Shown here piece by piece: positions 6,427-11,437 of a stretch of DNA of 11,437 nt; position 1 is the first letter of the stretch, and every line of letters begins with the position of its first letter. Below the pieces are notes generated by a model, which saw only the letters and a list, made by a program, of their open reading frames with translations, made no database searches and was not told the origin of the DNA. The stretch spans positions 1 to 11,437 of the forward strand of contig JAIRLE010000209.1 in NCBI GenBank assembly GCA_031259605.1, in the 5' to 3' direction. The position numbers and the translations under genes are program-made. The stretch is from Zoogloeaceae bacterium. GTDB lineage: Bacteria; Pseudomonadota; Gammaproteobacteria; Burkholderiales; Rhodocyclaceae.

Positions 6427-8151
6427 ATGCATGCAGGGATTGCGCTTCGTTTGTCCATGGTGCTGGCCGTGCTGGCGATTCTGGCGTCTGGGCTGACGGG
6501 CTATTATGCCTATGACGAAAGCCGCCGTCTGTTGGTGACGCAGACGGAAAAGAACCTGCGGGTTTCCACCCAAGTGGTGGGGCAGCGACTGATGATGGCC
6601 TTGCGGGAGGCGATGCGGGATGCGCGGATGTTCGCGATGTACATGCGCCAGTCGGAAAGCGGCAAGGTCAGCGGCAATCTGGCCTTTGCGCGCATGGCGC
6701 CCACCTTGCTGCAGGTGCGGCCGGAATATCTGCAGCTCAGCATCGTCGAGATGCGTCCGAACGGTGAGGAAAAGCATTTTTTCGCCCAGGAGGGACAGGC
6801 GGTTCAGCGCAAGGTGGATAGGGCTTTCCTGGGATCGCATATTGAACAGGTCATGCGCTTGAGTCCGGGGCTGGTCTATCTTTCGGAGGTGCAGCCCTAT
6901 TCTCAGGGCGGCGAAGGCGAGCCGGAGCGCCTGACCATGCTGATGGCCACGCCCGTGCCGCACGACAAAGGCGGGAAGAGCGGCCTTTTGGCCGTGCTGC
7001 GCATCGACATGGATTACGTCGCCCATCGGATTCAGGCGGAATTGCCCATGAATTACAAGCTGCATCTGGCCTGGCAGGATGGCTTGTCCATTTATGGCGC
7101 GGAAGCTAACGGAAACAACGGCAGGCGTCCGTTGCAAACGCAGTTTCCGGATGTGGCGCAGATAGTCAGCGGCAAGGAAGAAAACATCGTGACTGGCATC
7201 CAACTGGATCGGCAACCCGATCGGGCGGATGAGGTGGCGGCTTTCCAGCGAGTGCGGATTACCGACTTTGTGGGCGGCGGCGCGTTTATTCTCGGTATTT
7301 CCGAACCCTTGATCCAGGTCTGGCAGGAACATCGCGCCCTGGCAGGCAACATGATGCGGATTGTGTTGTCCTTCAGTTTCCTGGCGCTGATCGTGGCCTG
7401 GCTGGTTTCCCAGGCCGTGACCCGGCCTCTGGCGCAGATACTGGAATCCGTGCGGCGTTTCGCGGCGCGCGACAGCGGCGGCATTTTGCCATTGCCCACG
7501 CGGCGCAAGGACGAAATCGGCCAGTTGGCAAAAGGCGTGGAAGAAATGCAAAACCAGATCCGCGACCAGGTGGCGACGCTGGAAGAGAATCATCAGGCCA
7601 TGATGCACATCGCGCATCACGACGCGCTGACCGGGCTGCCCAATCGACTGACTTTCTTCAGCAATCTGGATGAAGCCATCGCCCAGGCCAGGCAACATGA
7701 ACGCAAGCTGGCGGTGCTGTTTGTCGATCTGGATCGTTTCAAGGCCGTAAACGACGAGCATGGGCATAAAACCGGCGACGCGATGTTGCAGGAAGTGGCG
7801 CACCGTCTGCGGCATGGCGTGCGTTCCAGCGATACGGCGGCGCGTCTGGCGGGCGATGAATTCGTGGTGCTCCTGAACCCCATCTACAACGCCGACGAAG
7901 CCTGCTTGGTGGCTGAAAAACTGCTGCGACGACTGAATCCGCATCTGAAAATGGAAAATCTCAGTCTGTCCATCGAGGCCAGCATTGGCATCAGCATTTT
8001 TCCGGATCACGGCGATACGCCGCAAGCCCTGCTGGAATCCGCCGATGCCGCCATGTACGTCAGCAAGAACGCCGGCCGCAATGTCTATTCCGTGGCGCAA
8101 CCCGGCGTGCGGCGGCATCGGGAAGAAAGAAGGCACAAACCGGAAGAATGA
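6427..8151 (+). CDS. Membrane-anchored HAMP-GGDEF diguanylate cyclase
   Basis: 574 residues. A first membrane helix (about 5-27, ALRLSMVLAVLAILASGLTGYY) is followed by a periplasmic sensor region (about 30-308), a second helix (about 311-331), a HAMP linker (about 328-385, with RPLAQILESV) and a short coiled stretch. The GGDEF domain starts at DALTGLPNR (399-407). FVDLDRFK provides the metal aspartate D434. The signature is AGDEF (475-479), with the first Gly replaced by Ala; the catalytic GDEF residues remain, and AGDEF forms are known to be active in some cyclases. An RxxD inhibitory site (R466-D469) sits five residues before the signature, so feedback by cyclic di-GMP is likely. No EAL domain is present. 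The protein probably turns an unknown periplasmic signal into cyclic di-GMP. The start MHAGIALRL is chosen because it places the first helix at the N-terminus; an upstream in-frame start is possible. Confidence 0.9.
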   Translation: MHAGIALRLSMVLAVLAILASGLTGYYAYDESRRLLVTQTEKNLRVSTQVVGQRLMMALREAMRDARMFAMYMRQSESGKVSGNLAFARMAPTLLQVRPEYLQLSIVEMRPNGEEKHFFAQEGQAVQRKVDRAFLGSHIEQVMRLSPGLVYLSEVQPYSQGGEGEPERLTMLMATPVPHDKGGKSGLLAVLRIDMDYVAHRIQAELPMNYKLHLAWQDGLSIYGAEANGNNGRRPLQTQFPDVAQIVSGKEENIVTGIQLDRQPDRADEVAAFQRVRITDFVGGGAFILGISEPLIQVWQEHRALAGNMMRIVLSFSFLALIVAWLVSQAVTRPLAQILESVRRFAARDSGGILPLPTRRKDEIGQLAKGVEEMQNQIRDQVATLEENHQAMMHIAHHDALTGLPNRLTFFSNLDEAIAQARQHERKLAVLFVDLDRFKAVNDEHGHKTGDAMLQEVAHRLRHGVRSSDTAARLAGDEFVVLLNPIYNADEACLVAEKLLRRLNPHLKMENLSLSIEASIGISIFPDHGDTPQALLESADAAMYVSKNAGRNVYSVAQPGVRRHREERRHKPEE

Positions 8152-8222
8152 AGCGTCGGGACGATTTGCCGGCGTGACGGCAGGAGAGGGGCGTCGTCGT
8201 CCTTTCGCGCCGCCGGAAAAGA

Positions 8223-8255
8223 AAAAACCGCCATGCCCTTCGGCTGGCGGTTTTT
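8223..8255. terminator. Bidirectional Rho-independent terminator
   Basis: Perfect 11-bp inverted repeat AAAAACCGCCA / TGGCGGTTTTT around an 11-base centre that can itself pair (GCC-CTTC-GGC). Each strand has a GC stem followed by a T-tract. It lies between the converging diguanylate cyclase and ppiC genes and should end both transcripts. Confidence 0.9.
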
Positions 8256-8272
8256 CGGTTTCCTGCGCGCGT

Positions 8273-9052
8273 TCAGTTGATTTTTGCCTTGCTCCGCAGG
8301 GTATTGAGCAGGTCTTCCACTTTTTTCTGTGTCAGGTTTTGGGTGATTTGCGGCTTGACCTGTTCCAGCGCGGGCGGCGTCAGGGCGCGGGTATCTTCCA
8401 CCATGATGATGTGATAGCCGAACTGGCTTTGCACCGGCTCCTTGCTGTATTCGCCCTTTTTGAGTTTGGTCAGGGCTTCGGCAAAGGGCGCAACGAAGGC
8501 GGAAGGCGACATCCAGCCCAGATCGCCGCCATTTTCCTTGCTGCCCGGGTCTTTGGAATCTTTCGCCAGGTCCTCGAATTTCCCGCCCTTGTCCAGTTTT
8601 GCGACCAGATCCCTGGCTTCGGCTTCGCTCTCGACCAAGATATGCCGGGTCTTGTATTCGGTATTGCCCAAGCGTTGCGTGAACGCCGCGTAGGCTTCAT
8701 TGATCTGGGCTTCCGTTATCGGATTCGCCTTGAGGTAGTCTGCGAGGTAGGCGCGTACCAGCACCATCTGCCGCGCGTTTTCCAGTTGTCCCATCACCTG
8801 TTTTTTCTTGTCCAGTCCTTTTTTGCGGGCTTCGCCGATGATCAGCTCGCGGCGTATGAACTCTTCGCGCACGGCATTGCGGAATTCCTCGGAGTCTGGC
8901 GCGCCTTGCTGGTCTTCGATGAAGGCGTCGGCCACGTATTGCGGCACGGCGTGGCCATTGACCGTGACAAAAGCCTTTTCAGCGGCGAACGCCGGGACGG
9001 AGAACAGGGCGCCGACGGTCAGGGCAACAGCGAGTTTTTTCAGTATCGTCAT
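8273..9052 (-). CDS. Secreted parvulin-type peptidyl-prolyl cis-trans isomerase (Par27/SurA-like)
   Basis: 259 residues, the size of Bordetella Par27 (258). A Sec signal peptide (MTILKKLAVALTVGALFSVPAFA, 1-23) is probably cut after AFA. A helical chaperone-like N-domain (about 28-130) is followed by one parvulin PPIase domain (about 132-222) with the family landmarks RHILV (136-140), FEDLAK (159-164), GGDLGWM (175-181) and FGYHII (211-216). A Lys/Gln-rich C-terminal helix ends the protein. Such proteins act in the periplasm, assisting folding and outer membrane protein assembly. The frame stays open far upstream, but only this start gives a signal peptide, and AAGGA lies a suitable distance before it. 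It ends at the bidirectional terminator and has yciB directly upstream on the same strand, 128 bases away. Confidence 0.92.
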   Translation of the reverse strand: MTILKKLAVALTVGALFSVPAFAAEKAFVTVNGHAVPQYVADAFIEDQQGAPDSEEFRNAVREEFIRRELIIGEARKKGLDKKKQVMGQLENARQMVLVRAYLADYLKANPITEAQINEAYAAFTQRLGNTEYKTRHILVESEAEARDLVAKLDKGGKFEDLAKDSKDPGSKENGGDLGWMSPSAFVAPFAEALTKLKKGEYSKEPVQSQFGYHIIMVEDTRALTPPALEQVKPQITQNLTQKKVEDLLNTLRSKAKIN

Positions 9053-9097
9053 GGGTAAACATCCTTCTATGGAAAAGAAAAGGGAAAACGAATGCGC

Positions 9098-9106
9098 ATC
9101 ATACCA
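9098..9106 (-). promoter_or_regulatory. Candidate extended -10 promoter of ppiC-type gene
   Basis: On the minus strand TGG precedes TATGAT (9103-9098), an extended -10 element with 5 of 6 matches. The -35 region at 17 bases is poor (TTCCAC). It would give a leader of about 40 bases. Read-through from yciB remains possible, because no terminator is visible between the two genes. Confidence 0.4.
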
Positions 9107-9180
9107 GCCGGAAGAAGCCAGTGGAATAAGTCGCGCCCATTTGCTTACAGTCGGCAACATGTTCCTTGGGACACATCCTG

Positions 9181-9795
9181 TCAGGCGTGAGGCTTTGCGT
9201 CGTCTTCCTTGATGTAACGGGAAAGGCATATCCCCTGCGCCAGCGCAAACAGCAGCAACAGGCCCATGCCGCCAAAGAGCTTGAAATTCACCCAGATTTC
9301 GGTCGGATAACGGTAGGCCACGAAAAGATTGAGCGCGCCCATGAAGACAAAAAAGCCGATCCAGGCAAAATTGAGTTGCAGCCAGATCGTTTCCGGCAGT
9401 TCGATTTTGTCGGCAAGCATCAAACGCATGGCGTTGCGCTTGTACAGCACGGCAACACTCATGCTGGCCGCGATTATCCAATACAGCACGGTCGGTTTCC
9501 ACTTGATGAAAGTATCATTTTGCAGGATCAGGGTGAGGCCGCCAAAGGCGGTCACCAGCGCAAAGCTCAACAACAGCATTTTTTCCACTTTGCCGCGCCG
9601 CAGCAGGACATAGACGATCTGCGCCAAGGTTGTCAGGATGACCACCATCGTGGCCAGCAAAATGGGCGCTTGCGCCGGATTCACTTCTCCCAGGAAGCGC
9701 CCTGCCCATTCAGTTGACATGTCCGGGTATTGGCGCGCGAGGTGAAAAGTCACAAAGAACAGGATGATCGGAAAAAGGTCAAAGAGAAATTTCAT
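9181..9795 (-). CDS. yciB: Septation protein A / inner membrane-spanning protein YciB
   Basis: 204 residues, slightly longer than E. coli YciB (179), and strongly hydrophobic with five to six membrane helices (about 3-18, 42-64, 72-90, 102-118, 138-157 and 168-186). Family landmarks are the N-terminal MKFLFDLFPIILFF and the loop DTFIKWKPTVLYW (about 94-106). YciB is linked to cell envelope integrity and septation through contacts with cell division and elongation proteins. The start MKFLFD matches the family, so a further-upstream in-frame start across the leader is rejected. The ATG has GGAG 11 bases upstream, inside a 32-base leader identical to that of aas. A TATAAT (10003-9998) lies about 200 bases upstream, which would make an unusually long structured leader. 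A PPIase gene follows on the same strand; a bolA-like gene, often found between such genes in betaproteobacteria, is absent. Confidence 0.93.
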   Translation of the reverse strand: MKFLFDLFPIILFFVTFHLARQYPDMSTEWAGRFLGEVNPAQAPILLATMVVILTTLAQIVYVLLRRGKVEKMLLLSFALVTAFGGLTLILQNDTFIKWKPTVLYWIIAASMSVAVLYKRNAMRLMLADKIELPETIWLQLNFAWIGFFVFMGALNLFVAYRYPTEIWVNFKLFGGMGLLLLFALAQGICLSRYIKEDDAKPHA

Positions 9796-9821
9796 CGTAA
9801 AACGAACTCCGGTTTGAAACC
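9790..9821 (-). repeat. Leader repeat copy 2, covering the yciB ribosome binding site and start codon
   Basis: 32 bases identical to 3671-3702, including GGTTT-C-AAACC, GGAG, the 11-base spacer and ATGAAA. Upstream of the repeat the two leaders diverge: here about 100 extra bases, with their own hairpins, separate it from the palindromic CAGCCCT module (9923-9944), whereas in copy 1 the two modules are next to each other. Confidence 0.9.
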
Positions 9822-9841
9822 GCCCGCAAGAAAGGCGCGAA

Positions 9842-9875
9842 GGTTGAGACCCCGGCCGCGGCCGGGGTTTCGACC
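9842..9875 (+). other. Long hairpin in the yciB leader
   Basis: A 34-base inverted repeat with a perfect 20-bp palindromic centre (9849-9868, built on CCCCGGCCGCGGCCGGGG). Read as plus-strand RNA, all 16 arm positions can pair, using two G-U pairs (9845/9872 and 9848/9869). Read as minus-strand RNA, the same positions are A-C mismatches. It lies 47 bases upstream of the yciB start. Confidence 0.75.
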
Positions 9876-9914
9876 GTAGCCATTCTCGAGGGGAAAGAAA
9901 CCCCTTCCCATTGG

Positions 9915-9953
9915 AGTCAGACCGACAGCCCTGAAGGGCTGTCGCTGATTTTT
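9915..9953 (+). repeat. Palindromic leader module, copy 2, with terminator-like shape on the plus strand
   Basis: Perfect 10-bp arms CGACAGCCCT / AGGGCTGTCG around GA (9923-9944). An outer AGTCAG/CTGATT stem (9915-9920 with 9945-9950) includes one pair that is G-U on plus and A-C on minus. TTT follows directly, so on the plus strand it looks like a Rho-independent terminator, although no plus-strand gene precedes it. The core is shared with 3705-3722 and, less closely, with 10227-10250 and 10843-10870. A TTTTGC-TC-GCAAAA palindrome (9950-9963) adjoins it, as a similar one does in copy 1. Confidence 0.7.
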
Positions 9954-9997
9954 GCTCGCAAAACCTACCCCGGCTTTGAAGGACGATAAGGACGGCC

Positions 9998-10003
9998 ATT
10001 ATA
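9998..10003 (-). promoter_or_regulatory. Candidate -10 box for yciB
   Basis: A perfect TATAAT on the minus strand, about 200 bases upstream of yciB. No good -35 box is present at 16-18 bases (ACTGCT at 17), so the assignment rests on the -10 box and on its position just before the palindrome-rich leader. Confidence 0.35.
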
Positions 10004-10226
10004 GCGCGTTCGAGGGCAGGAGCAGTGCGCCATCCCCTCCGGGCGCAATGAAAAGCGGCGGAAGTTCCGTCAAAAGCGAGGGGCGCAGCGGCATGAAAAT
10101 CCAGATAGCATTTTGACGCCTGTTCCAACAGTTCGGAAGGCTGAATCGCCGCGTGGATTGCCGCGGCGCAATGCGCAGCTTGGGCAAGCGCACAGGCAGT
10201 CCGACACTCCAGCCCCCTCAAGCAAG

Positions 10227-10250
10227 AAATTGGCGGCAGCCCTTCAGGGC
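10227..10250 (+). repeat. Palindromic leader module, copy 3
   Basis: AAATTGGCGGCAGCCCTT followed by CAGGGC, matching the minus-strand copy 1 (3728-3705) at 21 of 24 positions. Here it is on the plus strand, about 65 bases upstream of the possible small gene at 10317. Confidence 0.65.
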
Positions 10251-10316
10251 TTCCAGTCTAACGTCATCGGGTGAAGCCGCCGTTGAAATGATGGGCGCAA
10301 GACAAGACCCAAGACA

Positions 10317-10436
10317 ATGACCATGGAACAACTGGAAAAAGCAACGGCAAAATTTCTTGCGGACGCACAAAAACGAGGCGCGAACCCGGAAGTGCTTGCC
10401 GCTTTCCAAGAAGCCCAAAAACAAGGACAAAAATGA
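10317..10436 (+). CDS. Possible 39-residue small protein, unknown function
   Basis: A short frame, MTMEQLEKATAKFLADAQKR and 19 further residues, rich in Ala, Gln, Lys and Glu. It would form two amphipathic helices joined by GANPE. The composition looks protein-like, unlike the opposite strand, which reads as a run of hydrophobics. A start at 10323 (MEQLEK) is equally possible, and no clear Shine-Dalgarno is present. It lies downstream of palindromic module copy 3 in the same orientation. No family is recognised. The overlapping minus-strand frame (10264-10563) is less convincing. Confidence 0.3.
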   Translation: MTMEQLEKATAKFLADAQKRGANPEVLAAFQEAQKQGQK

Positions 10437-10559
10437 ACCGGAAATAGAGCGATAAACCAATCAAGTCCATCAGCATTCTTCCTGGAAAATCTGAAAAGTC
10501 TTCCGTGAAGATGTTCTGTCTTGACGGCAGTTTTGTACGAAACAGTCCGATGATCAATT

Positions 10560-10817
10560 TCATTCTGAAAAAACATTGGAAGCAACCTGCATGAGCGCCC
10601 GATCAGAAAACCGACGTGCATCGCTTTCTGAAATACCTCTGCCGATTTTCACAAGTTGTTTTTCCTCTTCTGGATGTTTGAAACGAACATCCTTGGCATG
10701 TTCGCAGCACCACGCACGACGAGCAAGCGCAGTTCCACGAGCAGGATTATCACAATCAAACATTTTACATGCCATAAACATCGCCTGACATTCCGTCCCA
10801 GGGGGGATGCGCCGCAT
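10560..10817 (-). CDS. Possible Cys-rich small protein, unknown function
   Basis: 85 residues if started at MRRIPPGTECQ, or 73 if started at MFMACK (10781). Cysteines C10, C17, C22, C37 and C38, with H40, could form a zinc site (MACKMFDCDN ... AWCCEH). The remainder is charged (HPEEEKQLVKIGRGI, SESDARRF) and looks like a folded soluble protein. Codons are more A/T-ending (GAT, GTT, CGT, AAA) than in the neighbouring genes, which hints at different ancestry. Palindromic module copy 4 lies just upstream in the same orientation. No good Shine-Dalgarno is seen for either start. The stop overlaps an ATG (ATGA, 10563) that opens another 99-codon minus frame of doubtful value. No family is recognised. 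Confidence 0.42.
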   Translation of the reverse strand: MRRIPPGTECQAMFMACKMFDCDNPARGTALARRAWCCEHAKDVRFKHPEEEKQLVKIGRGISESDARRFSDRALMQVASNVFSE

Positions 10818-10842
10818 GCTTCGACATGCATGCGTGTGCAAC

Positions 10843-10870
10843 GCCCTCCTGCGGGCTGTCTCTGGATTGC
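10843..10870 (-). repeat. Palindromic leader module, copy 4 (diverged)
   Basis: On the minus strand GCAATCCAGAGACAGCCC, then GCAGGAGGGC, resembling the GCAAAAATCAGCGACAGCCC..AGGGC of copy 2. It lies just upstream of the possible Cys-rich gene on the minus strand and overlaps the candidate plus-strand promoter of the radical SAM gene. Confidence 0.45.
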
Positions 10871-10895
10871 CGCGCGCCAAGAAGATGTCTAATAT
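10867..10895 (+). promoter_or_regulatory. Candidate promoter of the radical SAM gene
   Basis: TTGCCG (10867-10872) and TAATAT (10890-10895) with a 17-base spacer, 4 of 6 matches each. Transcription would start near 10902 and leave a leader of about 66 bases ending in the CGGAGTCCGTTTTG ribosome site. Confidence 0.35.
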
Positions 10896-10950
10896 TCCTT
10901 GCTTTTGCACGAGTATCCGCATTTGAGTAAAAACCGCGCCAACGTGAAAG

Positions 10951-10974
10951 AATCGGAGTCCGTTTTGATGAAAA
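10951..10974 (+). repeat. Diverged third copy of the leader repeat before the radical SAM gene
   Basis: AATCGGAGTCCGTTTT then GATGAAAA, against AACCGGAGTTCGTTTT then ACGATGAAAA upstream of aas. Apart from two substitutions and a two-base gap the ribosome site, spacer and start are the same. The upstream GGTTTCAAA half is not conserved here. Confidence 0.5.
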
Positions 10975-11437
10975 CCCTGTGGAACCTGCGCATCCGGCTG
11001 CATGTGTTCTTTCATTATCTGCCGCGTTTCATCCTTGACCCCAAGCGTTTCGCCATCCTGATCCATCGCCTCAATCTCCTGCTGGGCAAGCTCCAGCACA
11101 ACAAGTTCGCCAGGGTCGGCAAGGGGCTGCGGCTCGATCTGTATATTCCCTCCTATCCCGGCAAGGCTTTTTTCAAGGCGTGCGACAAATTTTGCGTCTT
11201 CGACGGCAGTAAGCTCCCCTGCACCGGCGCGCTCATTTCCATTACCAACGCCTGTCCGTTCGCCTGCGAACACTGCTACCAGCGCTTCGACACGGGGCGC
11301 GACGTCGACATCGCGCTACTCGTCGATGCCGTGAAGCGCCTGCAAACCCTGGGCGTCTGCTTTTTCAACATCGAGGGCGGCGATCCTTTCGTCCGTTACG
11401 AACGCTTGCGGACACTGTGCGCGGCGATCGGCGACGA
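10968..11437 (+). CDS. Radical SAM protein (partial, N-terminal part)
   Basis: The first 156 codons; the gene continues past the right edge. CPFACEHC (96-103) gives the CxxxCxxC cysteines C96, C100 and C103 that bind the 4Fe-4S cluster cleaving S-adenosylmethionine, followed by Y104. EGGDP (136-140) is the SAM-binding GGE-type motif. An N-terminal extension of about 85 residues precedes the barrel; it is basic and hydrophobic (HVFFHYLPRFIL, HRLNLLLGKL) and includes YPGKAFFKACDKF (63-75), which I do not recognise as a named domain. The start is chosen because GGAG (10955-10958) sits nine bases upstream; an in-frame TTG at 10923 is less likely. Whether a SPASM or other C-terminal domain follows cannot be seen, so the reaction is unknown. 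The leader resembles those of aas and yciB. Confidence 0.88.
   Translation, partial: MKTLWNLRIRLHVFFHYLPRFILDPKRFAILIHRLNLLLGKLQHNKFARVGKGLRLDLYIPSYPGKAFFKACDKFCVFDGSKLPCTGALISITNACPFACEHCYQRFDTGRDVDIALLVDAVKRLQTLGVCFFNIEGGDPFVRYERLRTLCAAIGD

Larger units (their letters stand above)
9796..10316. other. Palindrome-rich noncoding region upstream of yciB
   Basis: About 520 bases. It holds the yciB leader repeat, the long hairpin (9842-9875), a small AGGGG-AAAGAAA-CCCCT hairpin near 9889-9905, the CAGCCCT palindrome (9915-9953), a TATAAT box and, at 10227-10250, another palindromic module on the plus strand. Between 9999 and 10220 the minus strand has two overlapping frames with partly protein-like but uninterpretable translations; they could be an eroded gene, but I cannot support one. 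Confidence 0.55.

Noticed and set aside
6415..8136. A minus-strand frame of 573 codons
   Set aside because: It is antisense to the diguanylate cyclase and shows the same His/Gln/Arg-rich shadow composition.
9053..9502. An in-frame extension of the parvulin into the yciB gene
   Set aside because: It overlaps yciB out of frame and would bury the signal peptide.
9999..10220. Possible eroded minus-strand gene in two frames
   Set aside because: The translations (for example PSELLEQASKCYLDF, and LPPLFIAPGGDGALLL in another frame) are protein-like, but I cannot match them to a family or place a clear frameshift.
9796..10221. An in-frame N-terminal extension of YciB
   Set aside because: It runs through the long hairpin and other palindromes, and YciB proteins begin at MKFLFD.
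10255..10290. TCTAACGTC resembling an integron attC end
   Set aside because: No matching GTTRRRY partner or attC-like inner arms are found at the right distance, and no integrase is present.
10264..10563. A 99-codon minus frame opening with an ATGA overlap to the Cys-rich frame
   Set aside because: Its first 40 residues look partly plausible, but the second half is the hydrophobic mirror of the more convincing plus-strand small frame, and no membrane protein pattern is clear.

Overview
The window looks like a chromosomal segment of a Gram-negative proteobacterium, most likely a betaproteobacterium. I infer this from an E. coli-like Aas, a ParE of topoisomerase IV, a secreted Par27/SurA-type parvulin, the YciB septation protein, and GC-rich codon use. 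No tRNA, rRNA, CRISPR array or intact insertion sequence is visible. Both ends of the window cut genes.

Left part (1-3786, minus strand): a tight operon reading right to left. It runs from a good sigma70-type promoter (about 3786-3758) through aas (acyltransferase plus acyl-ACP synthetase), an amidohydrolase, and an LplT-like MFS transporter that leaves the window. aas and the amidohydrolase abut with no gap, and the amidohydrolase and transporter overlap by ATGA. Aas and LplT are known partners in importing and re-acylating lysophospholipids. The metal-dependent amidohydrolase wedged between them is the unexplained member. Middle part (4025-8151, plus strand): parE with its own probable promoter, a 411-base intergenic stretch holding a G-quadruplex-type run, then a membrane-anchored HAMP-GGDEF diguanylate cyclase. 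A strong bidirectional terminator (8223-8255) separates it from the convergent genes. Right part (8273-9795, minus strand): ppiC and, upstream of it, yciB, both envelope proteins.

From 9796 to 10967 lies a gene-poor, AT-richer, palindrome-rich region. It holds a long yciB leader, two possible small genes (a 39-residue one on plus and a Cys-rich one of about 85 residues on minus) and several short repeats. A radical SAM gene then starts at 10968 and runs off the right end.

The most unusual signal is a repeated leader. The 32 bases ending in the start codon region of aas are identical to those before yciB, and a diverged form precedes the radical SAM gene. These genes are unrelated. A second repeated module, a palindrome built on CAGCCCT-NN-AGGGC, sits upstream of aas, yciB and both possible small genes, each time in the orientation of the gene it precedes. 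This suggests a dispersed leader or REP-like element carrying a ribosome binding site, or a shared post-transcriptional control site. Within the yciB leader, G-U-tolerant stems and a T-tract favour a structured RNA on the opposite (plus) strand.
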